This document shows, piece after piece, positions 44,672 through 53,637 of a stretch of 64,000 nucleotides of DNA. The notes below the pieces were generated by a model that made no database searches, was not told the DNA's origin, and saw nothing but the letters and a program-made list of their open reading frames with translations. Both the position numbers and the translations under genes were made by a program. The stretch covers positions 930,001 to 994,000 of the forward strand of contig NC_016604.1 in assembly GCF_000230895.2 (NCBI RefSeq). Direction: 5' to 3'. This DNA is from Mycolicibacterium rhodesiae NBB3 (GTDB taxonomy: Bacteria; Actinomycetota; Actinomycetes; Mycobacteriales; Mycobacteriaceae). The number at the start of each line of letters is the position of its first letter. The stretch's first letter is position 1.

Positions 44672-45873
44672 CAGTCACCGCCCAGGATCAGCGCGACCTG
44701 TTCGCTCATGATGCCGCCGTTGCCCGTCACGAACGCGGTGTCGCAATCGGCGACCTGCGCATCACCGGCACGGCCCATCACCTGCCGCGCACCGTCGACG
44801 ACGTGATGCATACCGCCCGCCATCCCGGCCTGGCCGTACGACAGCTGCCCGCCTGCGGTGTTGATCGGGAAGTCGCCGCGGAACGTCAGGTCGTGCTCGG
44901 CCAGCCACGCCATCCCTTCACCCTTAACGCAGAACCCGGCGTCCTCCAACGTCATCAGCACCGTGATCGTGTAGCAGTCGTAGATCGAGGCCATGTCGAT
45001 GTCCGACCTCTGCAGTCCCGCCATCGAGAACGCGCGTTCGGACGCGCGGGCGATCGGGGTCCGAAGAAGGTCGTCTGCGTACGTGGGTGTCTTGAACCGG
45101 ATGTGCTCGCCGAATCCCTTGATCCACACCGGTCGATGGCGAGACCGACGTGCCAGGTCGGCGTTCACGACCAGCACAGCCGCGCCGCCCTGCACGCGCA
45201 TCACGGTCTCGAGCATGTGGATAGGGTCCGCGATCACCGGGCTGTTGAGCACGTCGCCGACGGTGATCGGCTTGCCGTGGAACACGGCGCCGGGATGGGC
45301 GCACGCATTCTCGCGCTGGTGCACGGCGATACGCGCCAACGCCGCAGCGTCATAACCGAATTCGGCGGCGTAACGCTGAGCGATCTGCGCGTACGGCCCG
45401 TTCTGCCCGACATTGCCGTAGGGGATCTCGAACTCGGCCTGCGGCGAACCGTAGTTGTTGCTCGACGCGCCGTACCAGCCGAGAGTGCGTCCGGGCTTCG
45501 CCTCCGACCGCGGGATCTCCAACGATCCCGGTACGACGGCGAGCACCGCATCGCAGATGCCCAGTTCCACCGCCGCGGCGGCCCGCCACACCATGCCCGC
45601 CGCGGTGGCGCCGCCGAGGTCCACGCGGTCGCCGAAATCCAGCGGAAGGCCGAGGTATTCCGACAGGGTGGCGGGCGCGAACATGTCCGACTCGGCGATT
45701 CCGTTGGTCGACAGCCCGTTCACCGCCGATGGTTCGACGCCGGCGTCCTCGATCACCATCTTCGCCAGCCGCGCGTACTGGTCGAGTGTGAACGACGGCG
45801 GTGCACTCTGCTTCTTCTCGGCCGGCAGTTCCGCGATGCCGATGATGGCCGCGTCGCCGCGCAGACCCGTCAC
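44671..45873 (-). CDS. Thiolase-fold lipid-transfer-type protein (Ltp3/Ltp2-like aldolase)
   Basis: This 400-residue protein has the SCP-x/thiolase fold (DAAIIGIAELPAEKK; GGATAAGMVWRAAAAVELG; DIYDCYTI; NTAGGQLSYGQAGMAGGMHH). In steroid catabolism such Ltp proteins with a DUF35 partner act as retro-aldolases on side-chain CoA intermediates. It is coupled on both sides: 1-bp overlap with the OB-fold gene and ATGA overlap with the MaoC gene. Confidence 0.85.
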   Translation of the reverse strand: MTGLRGDAAIIGIAELPAEKKQSAPPSFTLDQYARLAKMVIEDAGVEPSAVNGLSTNGIAESDMFAPATLSEYLGLPLDFGDRVDLGGATAAGMVWRAAAAVELGICDAVLAVVPGSLEIPRSEAKPGRTLGWYGASSNNYGSPQAEFEIPYGNVGQNGPYAQIAQRYAAEFGYDAAALARIAVHQRENACAHPGAVFHGKPITVGDVLNSPVIADPIHMLETVMRVQGGAAVLVVNADLARRSRHRPVWIKGFGEHIRFKTPTYADDLLRTPIARASERAFSMAGLQRSDIDMASIYDCYTITVLMTLEDAGFCVKGEGMAWLAEHDLTFRGDFPINTAGGQLSYGQAGMAGGMHHVVDGARQVMGRAGDAQVADCDTAFVTGNGGIMSEQVALILGGD

Positions 45874-46292
45874 GGCGCCTCCCGCCGCGGCAGCGCCACA
45901 GTGGCGGTCCCCGGCATCAGCACGTCATCGCCCCGCTTGCAGAAGATGTCAAGGTCCACAAGACGTTCCGGCCGCTTACCCGTCACCACGCCACCGAACG
46001 TCAGCTGCTGGCCGGGGTGGGCGACGGCACGGTTCTGCACCGAGAACATGACCAGTCGCCCGTCGCCGCCGACCCAGTCGGTCAGCGCACGCGACAGCAA
46101 CGCCGCCTGCAGCGGGCCGTGGACGAGCACGTTCTCGTAGCCCTCGGTGTCGCGAACCCAGTCCTTGTCGTAGTGGATGCGGTGCCCGTTGTAGGTGGCC
46201 GCGCTGAAGAAGAACATCTGCGTCTCGTCGACGGTCACCGTCAGCGCCGGGATGGCATCACCGACGCCGACGTCCTCGAAGAACACACTCAT
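45870..46292 (-). CDS. MaoC-like enoyl-CoA hydratase, C-terminal type
   Basis: This 140-residue hot-dog-fold protein has the hydratase motif YNGHRIHYDKDW followed by VLVHGPLQAALL. It pairs with the upstream MaoC-like gene, as in the heteromeric hydratase ChsH1-ChsH2 of cholesterol degradation. Its start overlaps the upstream partner's stop. Confidence 0.85.
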   Translation of the reverse strand: MSVFFEDVGVGDAIPALTVTVDETQMFFFSAATYNGHRIHYDKDWVRDTEGYENVLVHGPLQAALLSRALTDWVGGDGRLVMFSVQNRAVAHPGQQLTFGGVVTGKRPERLVDLDIFCKRGDDVLMPGTATVALPRREAP

Positions 46293-46804
46293 GCGGGCCG
46301 CGCGATCATCGACGTCGAGGACTCGGCGAGCAGCTCGCGGTCCTGGTTACGGTATTCCGAACGCCAGGTCACCAGGACGAAACTGCCTGACCGGCCTTCC
46401 TTTTCGACGATCGAGTCGACGGTGCGCGTCATCTCGACCTCGTCGCCGTGGTAGGCGGGCAGATGGAAGGTCGTGCTCTCACCACCTGCCATCCGGCGCG
46501 GTGCACGCGGAAAGGCCATGCTGCCCGTCACCGCCCCCGAGGAGCCGTCGGGCCGCAGATCTCCCAGCCGGGCCACACCGAGGATCGCGTACTGCAGATA
46601 GAGCGGCGGGCAGATGATGTCGCGGTACCCGTGTCGGCGCGCGTAGTCCGCGTCGAACCACAACGGGTTGTGGTCGCCGACCGCGGCCGCCCACCGCTGC
46701 CAGTCGCGGCGATACACCTCGCCAGTCGCGACCGCGACCACGGTGCCGATCTTTTCGGCCGACTCCGGATCGATGAGACTGTCCGCAGTCATCGACTCCC
46801 CCAC
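46289..46804 (-). CDS. MaoC/FAS1-like dehydratase N-terminal type
   Basis: This 171-residue hot-dog protein (RRDWQRWAAAVGDHNPLWFDA, CPPLYLQYAILG) resembles the non-catalytic or co-catalytic half of MaoC heterodimers. Met5 (46792) is an alternative start. It overlaps fadE27 by 16 bp. With the next gene it should hydrate the double bond made by FadE26-FadE27. Confidence 0.82.
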   Translation of the reverse strand: MGESMTADSLIDPESAEKIGTVVAVATGEVYRRDWQRWAAAVGDHNPLWFDADYARRHGYRDIICPPLYLQYAILGVARLGDLRPDGSSGAVTGSMAFPRAPRRMAGGESTTFHLPAYHGDEVEMTRTVDSIVEKEGRSGSFVLVTWRSEYRNQDRELLAESSTSMIARPA

Positions 46805-47772
46805 CTCATCTCACCCTCGAGCCACTGGGCGGCGATGTCGGCGCCGCCACCAAGCGTCGACAGCACGCGGGCGCGTTCCGAGTACAGATGCAGTCCGGTA
46901 TCGACGACATAGCCCATGCCGCCGTGCAATTGGTGCGCATCGAGCGTGATCTTCTTGACCTCCGCCGCGCGCATCCTCGCGACGGCCGTCTCGCGGGTGG
47001 CGGTGCGACCCTGCCCGAGCCAGTACACCGCGGACTGCGCCGCCAGCCTGGCCGCTGCCAGCGCGATGTGCATGTCGGCGACCATGTGCTGCGCAGCCTG
47101 GAACGACGCGATCGGCCTGCCGAACTGCTCGCGCATCGTCGTATAGCCCACGGTGCGGTCGATCACCGCCTCACCGACGCCGACGAGATCCAGACAGTCC
47201 AGGGCCACAAGAGCATTGGCGACTCGACGCCACTGCCGTTCGTCGACCGCCACCACATCGTCGGCCGTGACATCGTCGAACCGCACGGTGAACGCCGGGT
47301 ACCCGCCCATCGCCGGTGTCGGCTCGATCGAGACGCCGGGTGCCGAGGTGTCGACGACCGCGACACCCGCCACGCTCTTGATGACGATCACGTCGGCGAC
47401 GTCCGCATCGGCGACGAACTCCGCCACGCCTCTTACTCGCCACGCGAGGTCGGCGGCGTCGCGCGGATTGAACAACGCCGTTGTCGCTCGCTTCTCACCG
47501 GAGGTCAGCTGCGGCAGCCATGCCGACCCGAGACCGAGCCAGGCATGAGCCAACGTGGAATACAGCGTGCTTTGAACCGCCCTTGGGCACAACGCTCTTC
47601 CGGCTTCGACGCAGAAGATGCCGACATCGTTGATGTTGCCGTCGACCGGCAGACCGAGCACACCCGCATCGGCGAGTGCCTTCCACTGTGCCGTCGGCTC
47701 GAGGTCGGCAGCCAACAGGCTGCGGCACATCGCAGCCAGATCGCGCTCGTCCTGATCGGGAATCACTCGCAT
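46789..47772 (-). CDS. fadE27: Acyl-CoA dehydrogenase, FadE27-like
   Basis: This 327-residue ACAD is shorter than a normal homotetrameric FadE and fits the beta subunit of an alpha2beta2 steroid-CoA dehydrogenase. The C-terminal helices hold YTTMREQFGRPIASFQAAQH and LDAHQLHGGMGYV. It starts 4 bp after the fadE26 stop; Met at 47772 is used since the longer frame would overlap fadE26. Confidence 0.82.
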   Translation of the reverse strand: MRVIPDQDERDLAAMCRSLLAADLEPTAQWKALADAGVLGLPVDGNINDVGIFCVEAGRALCPRAVQSTLYSTLAHAWLGLGSAWLPQLTSGEKRATTALFNPRDAADLAWRVRGVAEFVADADVADVIVIKSVAGVAVVDTSAPGVSIEPTPAMGGYPAFTVRFDDVTADDVVAVDERQWRRVANALVALDCLDLVGVGEAVIDRTVGYTTMREQFGRPIASFQAAQHMVADMHIALAAARLAAQSAVYWLGQGRTATRETAVARMRAAEVKKITLDAHQLHGGMGYVVDTGLHLYSERARVLSTLGGGADIAAQWLEGEMRWGSR

Positions 47773-47776
47773 GCTG

Positions 47777-48904
47777 TCACCGACCGTACGACGGCATCTT
47801 GTGACCACGCTGTGCGATGACGTCGCGCAGCACTTCGTTGGTACCACCACCGAACCTCATCAGCGGTGACACCCGGTACAGCCGCTCGAAGAAGTTGCCG
47901 ACCCGCAGCCCGTCCGGACCGAGCATGTCGATCGCGAGATCGGCGATGCGCTGACGCAATTCGCTGGAGAAGATCTTCTCGACGCTCACCTCGATGGTCG
48001 GGATGCGGCCACTGTCGAGGATCGACGCGGCCTGGTATCCCATCAGCGTGGCGATCTCGACGTCGGCCTCGGCTTGTGCCAGTCGCCGCCGAAACGCCGG
48101 ATTCGCATTGCCGGCCAGCGCGGTCAGGTCGTCGATTGCGCGGCGCAGGTCGCCGGCGTTCGTCAACGCGCCGCGCTCCAGATCCAAAGCGCCGGTGATG
48201 TAGGTCCAGCCCGCGTTCTCCTCGCCGATCAGGTTGGTCACCGGGACCCGCACGTCGTTGAAGAAGGTCTCGTTGGTGCGATAGCCCGACCACGCGATCA
48301 GTGGGTGGATGTCGATACCCGGACTGTCGATCGGCACGGCCATCACAGAAATCCCGCGATGCCGCCCGGCGTCGGGATCAGTACGCACACAGAGCCATTC
48401 GTGCGTCGAGCGCTGCGCCCCGCTGTTCCAGATCTTCGAGCCGTTGATCACCCATTCTTCACCGTCGCGTACCGCCCGGGTCCGCAGGCTGGCCAGGTCG
48501 GTTCCTGCATTGGGCTCGGAGTAGCCGAGCGCGAAGATGATCTCGCCGCGGGCGATCCCCGGTAGGAATTCCTTCTTGTTCTGTTCGGTGCCGTGCCGCA
48601 TGATCATCGGCGCGACCGACGTCACCGTGAGGTCTGGCCCCGGCACGCGTGCGTATTCGAACTCGGTCATGAGCAGGTGCTGATGCATGGCCGTCAGGCC
48701 GAGGCCGCCGTACTCCTTCGGCCAGTTCAGCCCGAACCAGCCCTTCTCACCGATCTTGCGACGGAACGCGGTGAGCTCGCCGCCCTGGAACTCCAGACCG
48801 TGCTCGGCCATCTCCGCCTGCAGGGCCGGGGTGACGTTCTCGGCGAGGAACTGCCGGACCTCATTCACCCATGCGCGTTGCTCGTCATCGAGCGCGAAGT
48901 CCAC
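47777..48904 (-). CDS. fadE26: Acyl-CoA dehydrogenase, FadE26-like
   Basis: This 375-residue ACAD has GWFGLNWPKEYGGLGLT, the FAD-site GYSEPNAGTDLASL and MRFGGGTNEVLRDVI at the C-terminus. With FadE27 it should form the heteromeric dehydrogenase that opens beta-oxidation of steroid side-chain CoA esters. The GTG at 48904 is the best start; the ORF further upstream overlaps the lipoprotein gene's leader. A quasi-palindrome lies just upstream. Confidence 0.84.
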   Translation of the reverse strand: MDFALDDEQRAWVNEVRQFLAENVTPALQAEMAEHGLEFQGGELTAFRRKIGEKGWFGLNWPKEYGGLGLTAMHQHLLMTEFEYARVPGPDLTVTSVAPMIMRHGTEQNKKEFLPGIARGEIIFALGYSEPNAGTDLASLRTRAVRDGEEWVINGSKIWNSGAQRSTHEWLCVRTDPDAGRHRGISVMAVPIDSPGIDIHPLIAWSGYRTNETFFNDVRVPVTNLIGEENAGWTYITGALDLERGALTNAGDLRRAIDDLTALAGNANPAFRRRLAQAEADVEIATLMGYQAASILDSGRIPTIEVSVEKIFSSELRQRIADLAIDMLGPDGLRVGNFFERLYRVSPLMRFGGGTNEVLRDVIAQRGHKMPSYGR

Positions 48905-48911
48905 GCAGGCG

Positions 48912-48929
48912 ACACTATCGAGAAAGTGT
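48912..48929. promoter_or_regulatory. Quasi-palindromic operator before fadE26
   Basis: On the minus strand it reads ACACTTTCTCGATAGTGT, an 18-bp quasi-palindrome with one mismatch in the 8-bp half-sites. It lies 7-25 bases before the fadE26 start. A near-identical site (ACACTTTCGTGAAACTGT) precedes the second P450 at 49517-49534. It does not match the KstR or KstR2 consensus I recall. Confidence 0.6.
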
Positions 48930-49006
48930 CTACTAGGCGGGCAAAACCTCCAGTAGGTTGCGCGCATTCGGTTCCGGGTAGTCCCCGTCGCAGGGGAGGT
49001 AACTCG

Positions 49007-49429
49007 ATGCGGATCCGATTGATGGCCGTGCTCGCCGCGGCGACGCTGGCGTCCGGGTGCGGACTGAGTGGACCGACACCATCGGAGCGATCCGAGCAAT
49101 CCGGGAAGATCACCGTCGGGGAAGTATCACAACAGACGCAGTCGGTGAAGTGCACGCAGGATCAGTGGGCACTCACGATCGACGCGTCCACCGGTCCCGG
49201 CCGTGCCCGCGCCTACCTGCAGATCGGCGGCGTCGAGCCCGTCGTCAGAACCGTGAACCTGGAGAACATCGACGGCCTCAACGGCATCGCCGGAGGCGAC
49301 GTCGGCAGCGCCGAGGCGTCGGTGAACGGCGGCAACACCTACAAGATCACCGGTACCGCCGTCGTGTCCGACCCGAACAGGCCGGGAATCACCAACGACA
49401 TGCCGTTCGCCATTGAAGTGCCCTGCTGA
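49007..49429 (+). CDS. LpqH-like (19-kDa antigen family) lipoprotein
   Basis: This 140-residue protein has a lipoprotein signal with lipobox LASGCG and ends in YKITGTAVVSDPNRP and FAIEVPC, as in the LpqH/19-kDa family. VKCTQDQW and the final Cys likely form a disulfide. It should be anchored on the outer face of the plasma membrane. GGGGAGG precedes the ATG. It is divergent from fadE26. Confidence 0.83.
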   Translation: MRIRLMAVLAAATLASGCGLSGPTPSERSEQSGKITVGEVSQQTQSVKCTQDQWALTIDASTGPGRARAYLQIGGVEPVVRTVNLENIDGLNGIAGGDVGSAEASVNGGNTYKITGTAVVSDPNRPGITNDMPFAIEVPC

Positions 49430-49456
49430 CCGTCCAGCGAGACGAAAAATCACTTT

Positions 49457-49519
49457 TGTATGACTGTCTGCCGTGCCGCTTCCGCGAATTCCAGGCGGCG
49501 AGCGCACGACAGTCATACA
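49457..49519. repeat. 12-bp perfect inverted repeat before P450
   Basis: TGTATGACTGTC (49457-49468) and GACAGTCATACA (49508-49519) are exact inverse copies separated by 39 bases. The right arm overlaps the quasi-palindrome at 49517-49534, where CATACA and TGTATG flank the core. This looks like a compound operator, or a terminator of the lipoprotein gene overlapping one. Confidence 0.55.
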
Positions 49520-49534
49520 CTTTCGTGAAACTGT
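49517..49534. promoter_or_regulatory. Quasi-palindromic operator before second P450
   Basis: ACACTTTCGTGAAACTGT is an 18-bp quasi-palindrome with one mismatch, 26 bp upstream of the P450 start. It matches the site before fadE26 (48912-48929). The TetR gene coupled to this P450 is a natural candidate for the binding protein. Confidence 0.6.
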
Positions 49535-49560
49535 CTGTATGCCGCTGAAGCGAGGACGCG

Positions 49561-50790
49561 ATGACCGTCGACGTACTTTGCCCGAATGTCTTTGACGCCG
49601 GACTTCCGACGTTGACGTACGACGTCGACGAGACTCCCGCCGACGTGTACCCACGAATTCGCGAGGCCCAGGCGCAAGCCCCCATCGCGATCGGCCCGTT
49701 CGGACCGGAGATCATCTCCCACGAGCTGGCACGGACGGTCCTGCGCGATCCGCGCTTCACCATCCCGCCCGGCATGAGCCTCATGGTCCAGGGCATCACG
49801 TCGGGACCGCTGTGGGACAAGATCGTCAACAGCCTGCTGTGCATCGAGGGCGACGCGCACCGCCGACTGCGCGGCCTGGTGTCCAAGGCGTTCACACCGC
49901 GGGCGAGCGCACGGCTACACGACACCATCGTCGAGGTGATCAACGACCTGATCGATCGTGTTGCCGGCGAGGGACGTTGCGACATCGTCACCGACATCGC
50001 CCGGCCGTATCCGGTGCCGATCATCTGCGCACTGCTCGGTGCACCCCGCGAGGACTGGGAGCGATTCTCGCGCTGGGCCGACGACATCTTCACCGCCTTC
50101 ACGTTCAACCCCGACGGCGTCGACCAAGCGCTCGTCATGAACGCCTGGGGCGAACTCGACGACTACGTCGACGAGATGGTCGCGCGCCGCCGCCACAGCC
50201 CGACCGACGACCTGCTGTCGGACTTGATCCGCGCAGAGGACGAAGGCGACCGGCTCAACGCCGCCGAACTGCGCATGCTGGCGGGCGGCTTGCTGCTCGC
50301 GGGAACCGACACCACCCGCAACCAGCTCGCCGGATCCGTCGACGTGCTCGTGGACCATCCCGATCAGTGGGCGTTGCTCGCCGAGCATCCCGAGCTGGCA
50401 GCGGGCGCGGTGGAGGAAACGATGCGCCACGCCGCGATCGGATCCGGCACTCTTCGCACCGTCATCGACGACACCGAGCTGGCGGGCATCCTGTTCCCCG
50501 CCGGGACGATGGTGATCGTCAATACCCTTGCCGCCAATCGCGATCCCGCCGTCTACGACGAGCCTGACCGATTCGACATCACCCGCACCGATGCACCCGC
50601 GGTGCTGACCTTCGGCGGCGGAATCCACTACTGTCTCGGCGCGAACCTGGCACGGCTGGAGCTCGCCGAGGCACTCAGGATCGTGACCCGCCGGATGGTC
50701 ACACCGACGCGCAACGGGCCGGCGCCGTGGAAGCCGATGATGGAGCTGAGCGGACCGAAGGCCCTGCCGATCGAGTTCTGCGGTGGCTAA
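49561..50790 (+). CDS. Cytochrome P450
   Basis: This 409-residue P450 has the I-helix LLLAGTDTTRNQL, the ExxR region EETMRHAAIGSG and the heme motif FGGGIHYCLG. It is not CYP125-like, so it likely acts on a different substrate or a related steroid. It overlaps a TetR gene by 8 bp at its 3' end, suggesting an autoregulated pair. Confidence 0.88.
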   Translation: MTVDVLCPNVFDAGLPTLTYDVDETPADVYPRIREAQAQAPIAIGPFGPEIISHELARTVLRDPRFTIPPGMSLMVQGITSGPLWDKIVNSLLCIEGDAHRRLRGLVSKAFTPRASARLHDTIVEVINDLIDRVAGEGRCDIVTDIARPYPVPIICALLGAPREDWERFSRWADDIFTAFTFNPDGVDQALVMNAWGELDDYVDEMVARRRHSPTDDLLSDLIRAEDEGDRLNAAELRMLAGGLLLAGTDTTRNQLAGSVDVLVDHPDQWALLAEHPELAAGAVEETMRHAAIGSGTLRTVIDDTELAGILFPAGTMVIVNTLAANRDPAVYDEPDRFDITRTDAPAVLTFGGGIHYCLGANLARLELAEALRIVTRRMVTPTRNGPAPWKPMMELSGPKALPIEFCGG

Positions 50791-51451
50791 CCGCGGCTGG
50801 TCGGGCGATCCGCCTGCGACCGACGAGGAGGCGATCGACCGGATCCTCGATGTGGCCGACTCGATCATCGCCGAGCGCGGATCGGCCGTGCGTATCGCGG
50901 ATGTCGCGCGCATGCTCGGGGTCACCCGACAGACCGTCTACCGGTACTTCCCGAGCTCCGAGGAGCTGCTGCTGTCCAGCGGAATGCGCAGCGCCAACGG
51001 CTTTTTGGACCAGCTCGCCGAGCGCACCAGCGGCCTGACCGAACCCGCCGCGGCCATGGTCGAAGGCATCGCCTTCGCCGTCGAAACACTCTCCAACGAT
51101 CCTCAGTTCGCCAACCTGCTCAGAAACGGATCCAAGCGCGGCTCGACAGTGTCGCTGACCTCCGACACCTCAAAGGCATTCAGCCGTTCGATGCTGCACC
51201 GAACCGACGTCGACTGGGAGAGCCACGGTTACGACGAGGCCGCACTCGACGAGCTGGCCGAGTTGGGCCTGCGCACATTTCACTCGCTACTCGTGGACCC
51301 CGGCCCCGCGCGTGACGGTTATGTCCTGCGCCGCTTCATCTCTCGGTGGTTGGGTCCGGCGATCGTGTATCCGCGGCTGACCCAGGTGATGGAAGCGCTG
51401 CAGCCCGTCGGGACGCGCCCGCAGCGAAGCAGGCCCACCGCCGCGTCCTGA
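50783..51451 (+). CDS. TetR-family regulator
   Basis: This 222-residue regulator has an N-terminal helix-turn-helix (IADVARMLGVTRQTVYRYFP) and a ligand-binding C-terminal domain. GTG 50783 lies inside the end of the P450 gene. It may bind the ACACTTTC-type site in front of the P450 and fadE26; this is inferred. Confidence 0.87.
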   Translation: MANRGWSGDPPATDEEAIDRILDVADSIIAERGSAVRIADVARMLGVTRQTVYRYFPSSEELLLSSGMRSANGFLDQLAERTSGLTEPAAAMVEGIAFAVETLSNDPQFANLLRNGSKRGSTVSLTSDTSKAFSRSMLHRTDVDWESHGYDEAALDELAELGLRTFHSLLVDPGPARDGYVLRRFISRWLGPAIVYPRLTQVMEALQPVGTRPQRSRPTAAS

Positions 51452-51480
51452 CGTACGGGACCTGGTTGCGGCGTGCTGTG

Positions 51481-52692
51481 TCAAAAGTTCAATTCTGTGT
51501 AGACCTCTTTGAGGATCTTCGGCAGCATTGCGTTTGCGGTCGTCTGGTCGTCGGGTGACAGTGTCAGGTTCGTCCAAATGACCAGCGTCACATCGTTATC
51601 CGGGTCGTGACCCATGAACGAGTTGAACCCCGGCAGCTCACCGCCGTGGTAGTACATGGCCGCCTTCGGTCCGAACCGCTGATAGCTGATGCCGTACCCG
51701 TATTTCTGTCCGTCAGGAGCCGCCGGGTCCTCGGCTTGCAGGCTGTTCAACCACTGCTTCTGAAAGTCGGCGTTGAACACCGTGCCCGACACCAGCGCCT
51801 TGATCCACGTCGCCAGGTCGTGCGCCGTCGAGATGGCGCCCCCCGCGGCGGTGGCGTACGACGGGTTCTGGTTCGTGTAGTCAACGGGTTGGAGCGTTCC
51901 GGCCCGGATGGCGGCCACCATGTCCGGCGGATATTGCTCGTCGCGCAACGCGTAGCCGGAGTCGCCGTACATATAGCCATGCGAGGACGGCGGCGGAATG
52001 GATGTGTCGTCGGCAGCGGGTATCGACGTCTGGGTGAGGCCGACCGGCCCGAACAGGCGCTCCCTGAACTGCTCGGCCAGCGGACGCCCACCGACCTTCT
52101 CCGCGATCAGACCCAGCAGCGCGAAGTTGGTGTTGTTGTACTCGTATTCCGCGCCGGGCGCGAACTCGCGCGGATGGGAGAACGCGATCGCCAAGCCCTC
52201 CTGCGGGGTCCAGGCTTTCGCGGGGTCGGCGTCGAGTGCTTCCGCGAACTCGGTAGCGGCCGTGTAGTTGAAGAGCCCACTGCGCATCGTCAGCAGCTGA
52301 GCGATCGAGATGTTCTCTCCGTCGGGAACGCCCCGAACGTACTTGGATACCGGATCGCTGAACGCCAGCCTGCCCTCCTGGGCGAGCAGCACGATCAGCG
52401 CCGAGGTAAACGTCTTGGTGTTGGAGGCGATCCGGAAGTGCGTGTCCCCGGAAGGTGGCGTCTGCGCCCCGAGTTCCGTGGTGCCGACGCCGGCCTCGAA
52501 GTCGCCCTGCGGGGTGCGCAGTACGACCATTGCACCCGGTACGAACAAGTCCTTGGCTGCCTTCTCCACGACTTCTCTGAACGAGGTGGGATCGATGGGC
52601 TTCAGCGCGGGGTTCGACTCCGTCGACGAGCAGCCGGCGAAGACGAGACCGACGCACATCGCGAGCGATGCCAACCGGGCCGTTCTGATCAT
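51481..52692 (-). CDS. Beta-lactamase-fold serine hydrolase lipoprotein
   Basis: This 403-residue protein has a lipoprotein signal (VFAGCS), the SxxK nucleophile in ASNTKTF, the Tyr motif YEYNNTN and HGGELPGF in place of KTG. It fits class C beta-lactamase/DD-peptidase-like esterases. It acts outside the plasma membrane. It is convergent with the TetR gene. Confidence 0.86.
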   Translation of the reverse strand: MIRTARLASLAMCVGLVFAGCSSTESNPALKPIDPTSFREVVEKAAKDLFVPGAMVVLRTPQGDFEAGVGTTELGAQTPPSGDTHFRIASNTKTFTSALIVLLAQEGRLAFSDPVSKYVRGVPDGENISIAQLLTMRSGLFNYTAATEFAEALDADPAKAWTPQEGLAIAFSHPREFAPGAEYEYNNTNFALLGLIAEKVGGRPLAEQFRERLFGPVGLTQTSIPAADDTSIPPPSSHGYMYGDSGYALRDEQYPPDMVAAIRAGTLQPVDYTNQNPSYATAAGGAISTAHDLATWIKALVSGTVFNADFQKQWLNSLQAEDPAAPDGQKYGYGISYQRFGPKAAMYYHGGELPGFNSFMGHDPDNDVTLVIWTNLTLSPDDQTTANAMLPKILKEVYTELNF

Positions 52693-52734
52693 GGCCGCAC
52701 CCTAGAGCTTGATTCAGCCGAGTGTGGGCTTATG

Positions 52735-53580
52735 TCACGTCTTCTGCGCTGTCGGCGTGCGGGTAACCCACGTTCGGCGCCAGACATGGCGTTGGTCCGC
52801 GGGCCACGCGTAAGTCAGCGCCCCGTCGCCGACCAGGCGCCGCAGACGTGGCTCGCCGAGCACGTGCGCCGACATCTCGTACAGAGCCTCGGCACGCGGC
52901 GCGATCACCCCGAAGTCGACCATCCGAAAGAGTCTGTTCTCAGAGGCGATGATCTCCCCGACCGTCACGCCTTCGATCGGATAGTTAAGCGGTAGAACAT
53001 CTTTCATCGAAAGCAGAGTTTGCGGCCCGCGCGCCCGCGGATGAGCGACGAACCTGGCGACACATGCGAACCGGCCCAGCGCCAGCCTGGCGTCGACCAC
53101 CAACGCGTGTGCATACAGCACCCGCACCAGAACCACGTTCATGAAGAACCGCTCGGCGAGGGATTCCGCATCGGCGAGTTCGGCGTGCGCGAGATAGCCG
53201 GCGACGACGCTGGCGTTGTGCGCCAGGTACCAGGCCCGGGCCGACGGTGCGCGGAAGAAGTCGACCCAGTGCTGCACCCTCGGACCAGATGTCGCCACGT
53301 CCTCGCGCTCCACCAGAAGTTTCGCTTCCAGCGCGTCGCGGAGCAGGTCCTCGTTGACGGCACGCCACCACGGACTGCCGGGGGTCTGGGCATCCAACGC
53401 GTTGAGGACGCCCCGAGTCTGCTGCCACCGCATGAACGCGACGACCGCGCGTCGGTACGGACGGTAGGGCCGACGCACACCGTGGAGCGCGTAGGTGTCC
53501 GCCGCGAGGCGGATACGCGCCGCGGGATCGTCTCGAACCCGCGCCACCGTCCGCGCGGCCTCGCGTGCGACTTCGGACAT
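52735..53580 (-). CDS. Conserved mycobacterial hypothetical protein
   Basis: This 281-residue helical protein is not recognised. It has WWRAVNEDLLRDALEAKLL and VQHWVDFFRAPSARAWYLAH and a hydrophobic but not clearly membrane-spanning middle. It is divergent from the TetR gene 57 bp away, which likely controls it. The start at 53580 is preferred to longer frames that would overlap TetR. Confidence 0.6.
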   Translation of the reverse strand: MSEVAREAARTVARVRDDPAARIRLAADTYALHGVRRPYRPYRRAVVAFMRWQQTRGVLNALDAQTPGSPWWRAVNEDLLRDALEAKLLVEREDVATSGPRVQHWVDFFRAPSARAWYLAHNASVVAGYLAHAELADAESLAERFFMNVVLVRVLYAHALVVDARLALGRFACVARFVAHPRARGPQTLLSMKDVLPLNYPIEGVTVGEIIASENRLFRMVDFGVIAPRAEALYEMSAHVLGEPRLRRLVGDGALTYAWPADQRHVWRRTWVTRTPTAQKT

Positions 53581-53637
53581 TTCCGCACCTCCACTATGTT
53601 TACGGTGTTCACTTCGCTGGATGTTACCCTTGTTAAC

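Noticed and set aside
48912..49534. Assigning the two quasi-palindromes to KstR or KstR2
   Set aside because: Neither site contains the AACNNGTT or AGCAAG-type half-sites recalled for those regulators.
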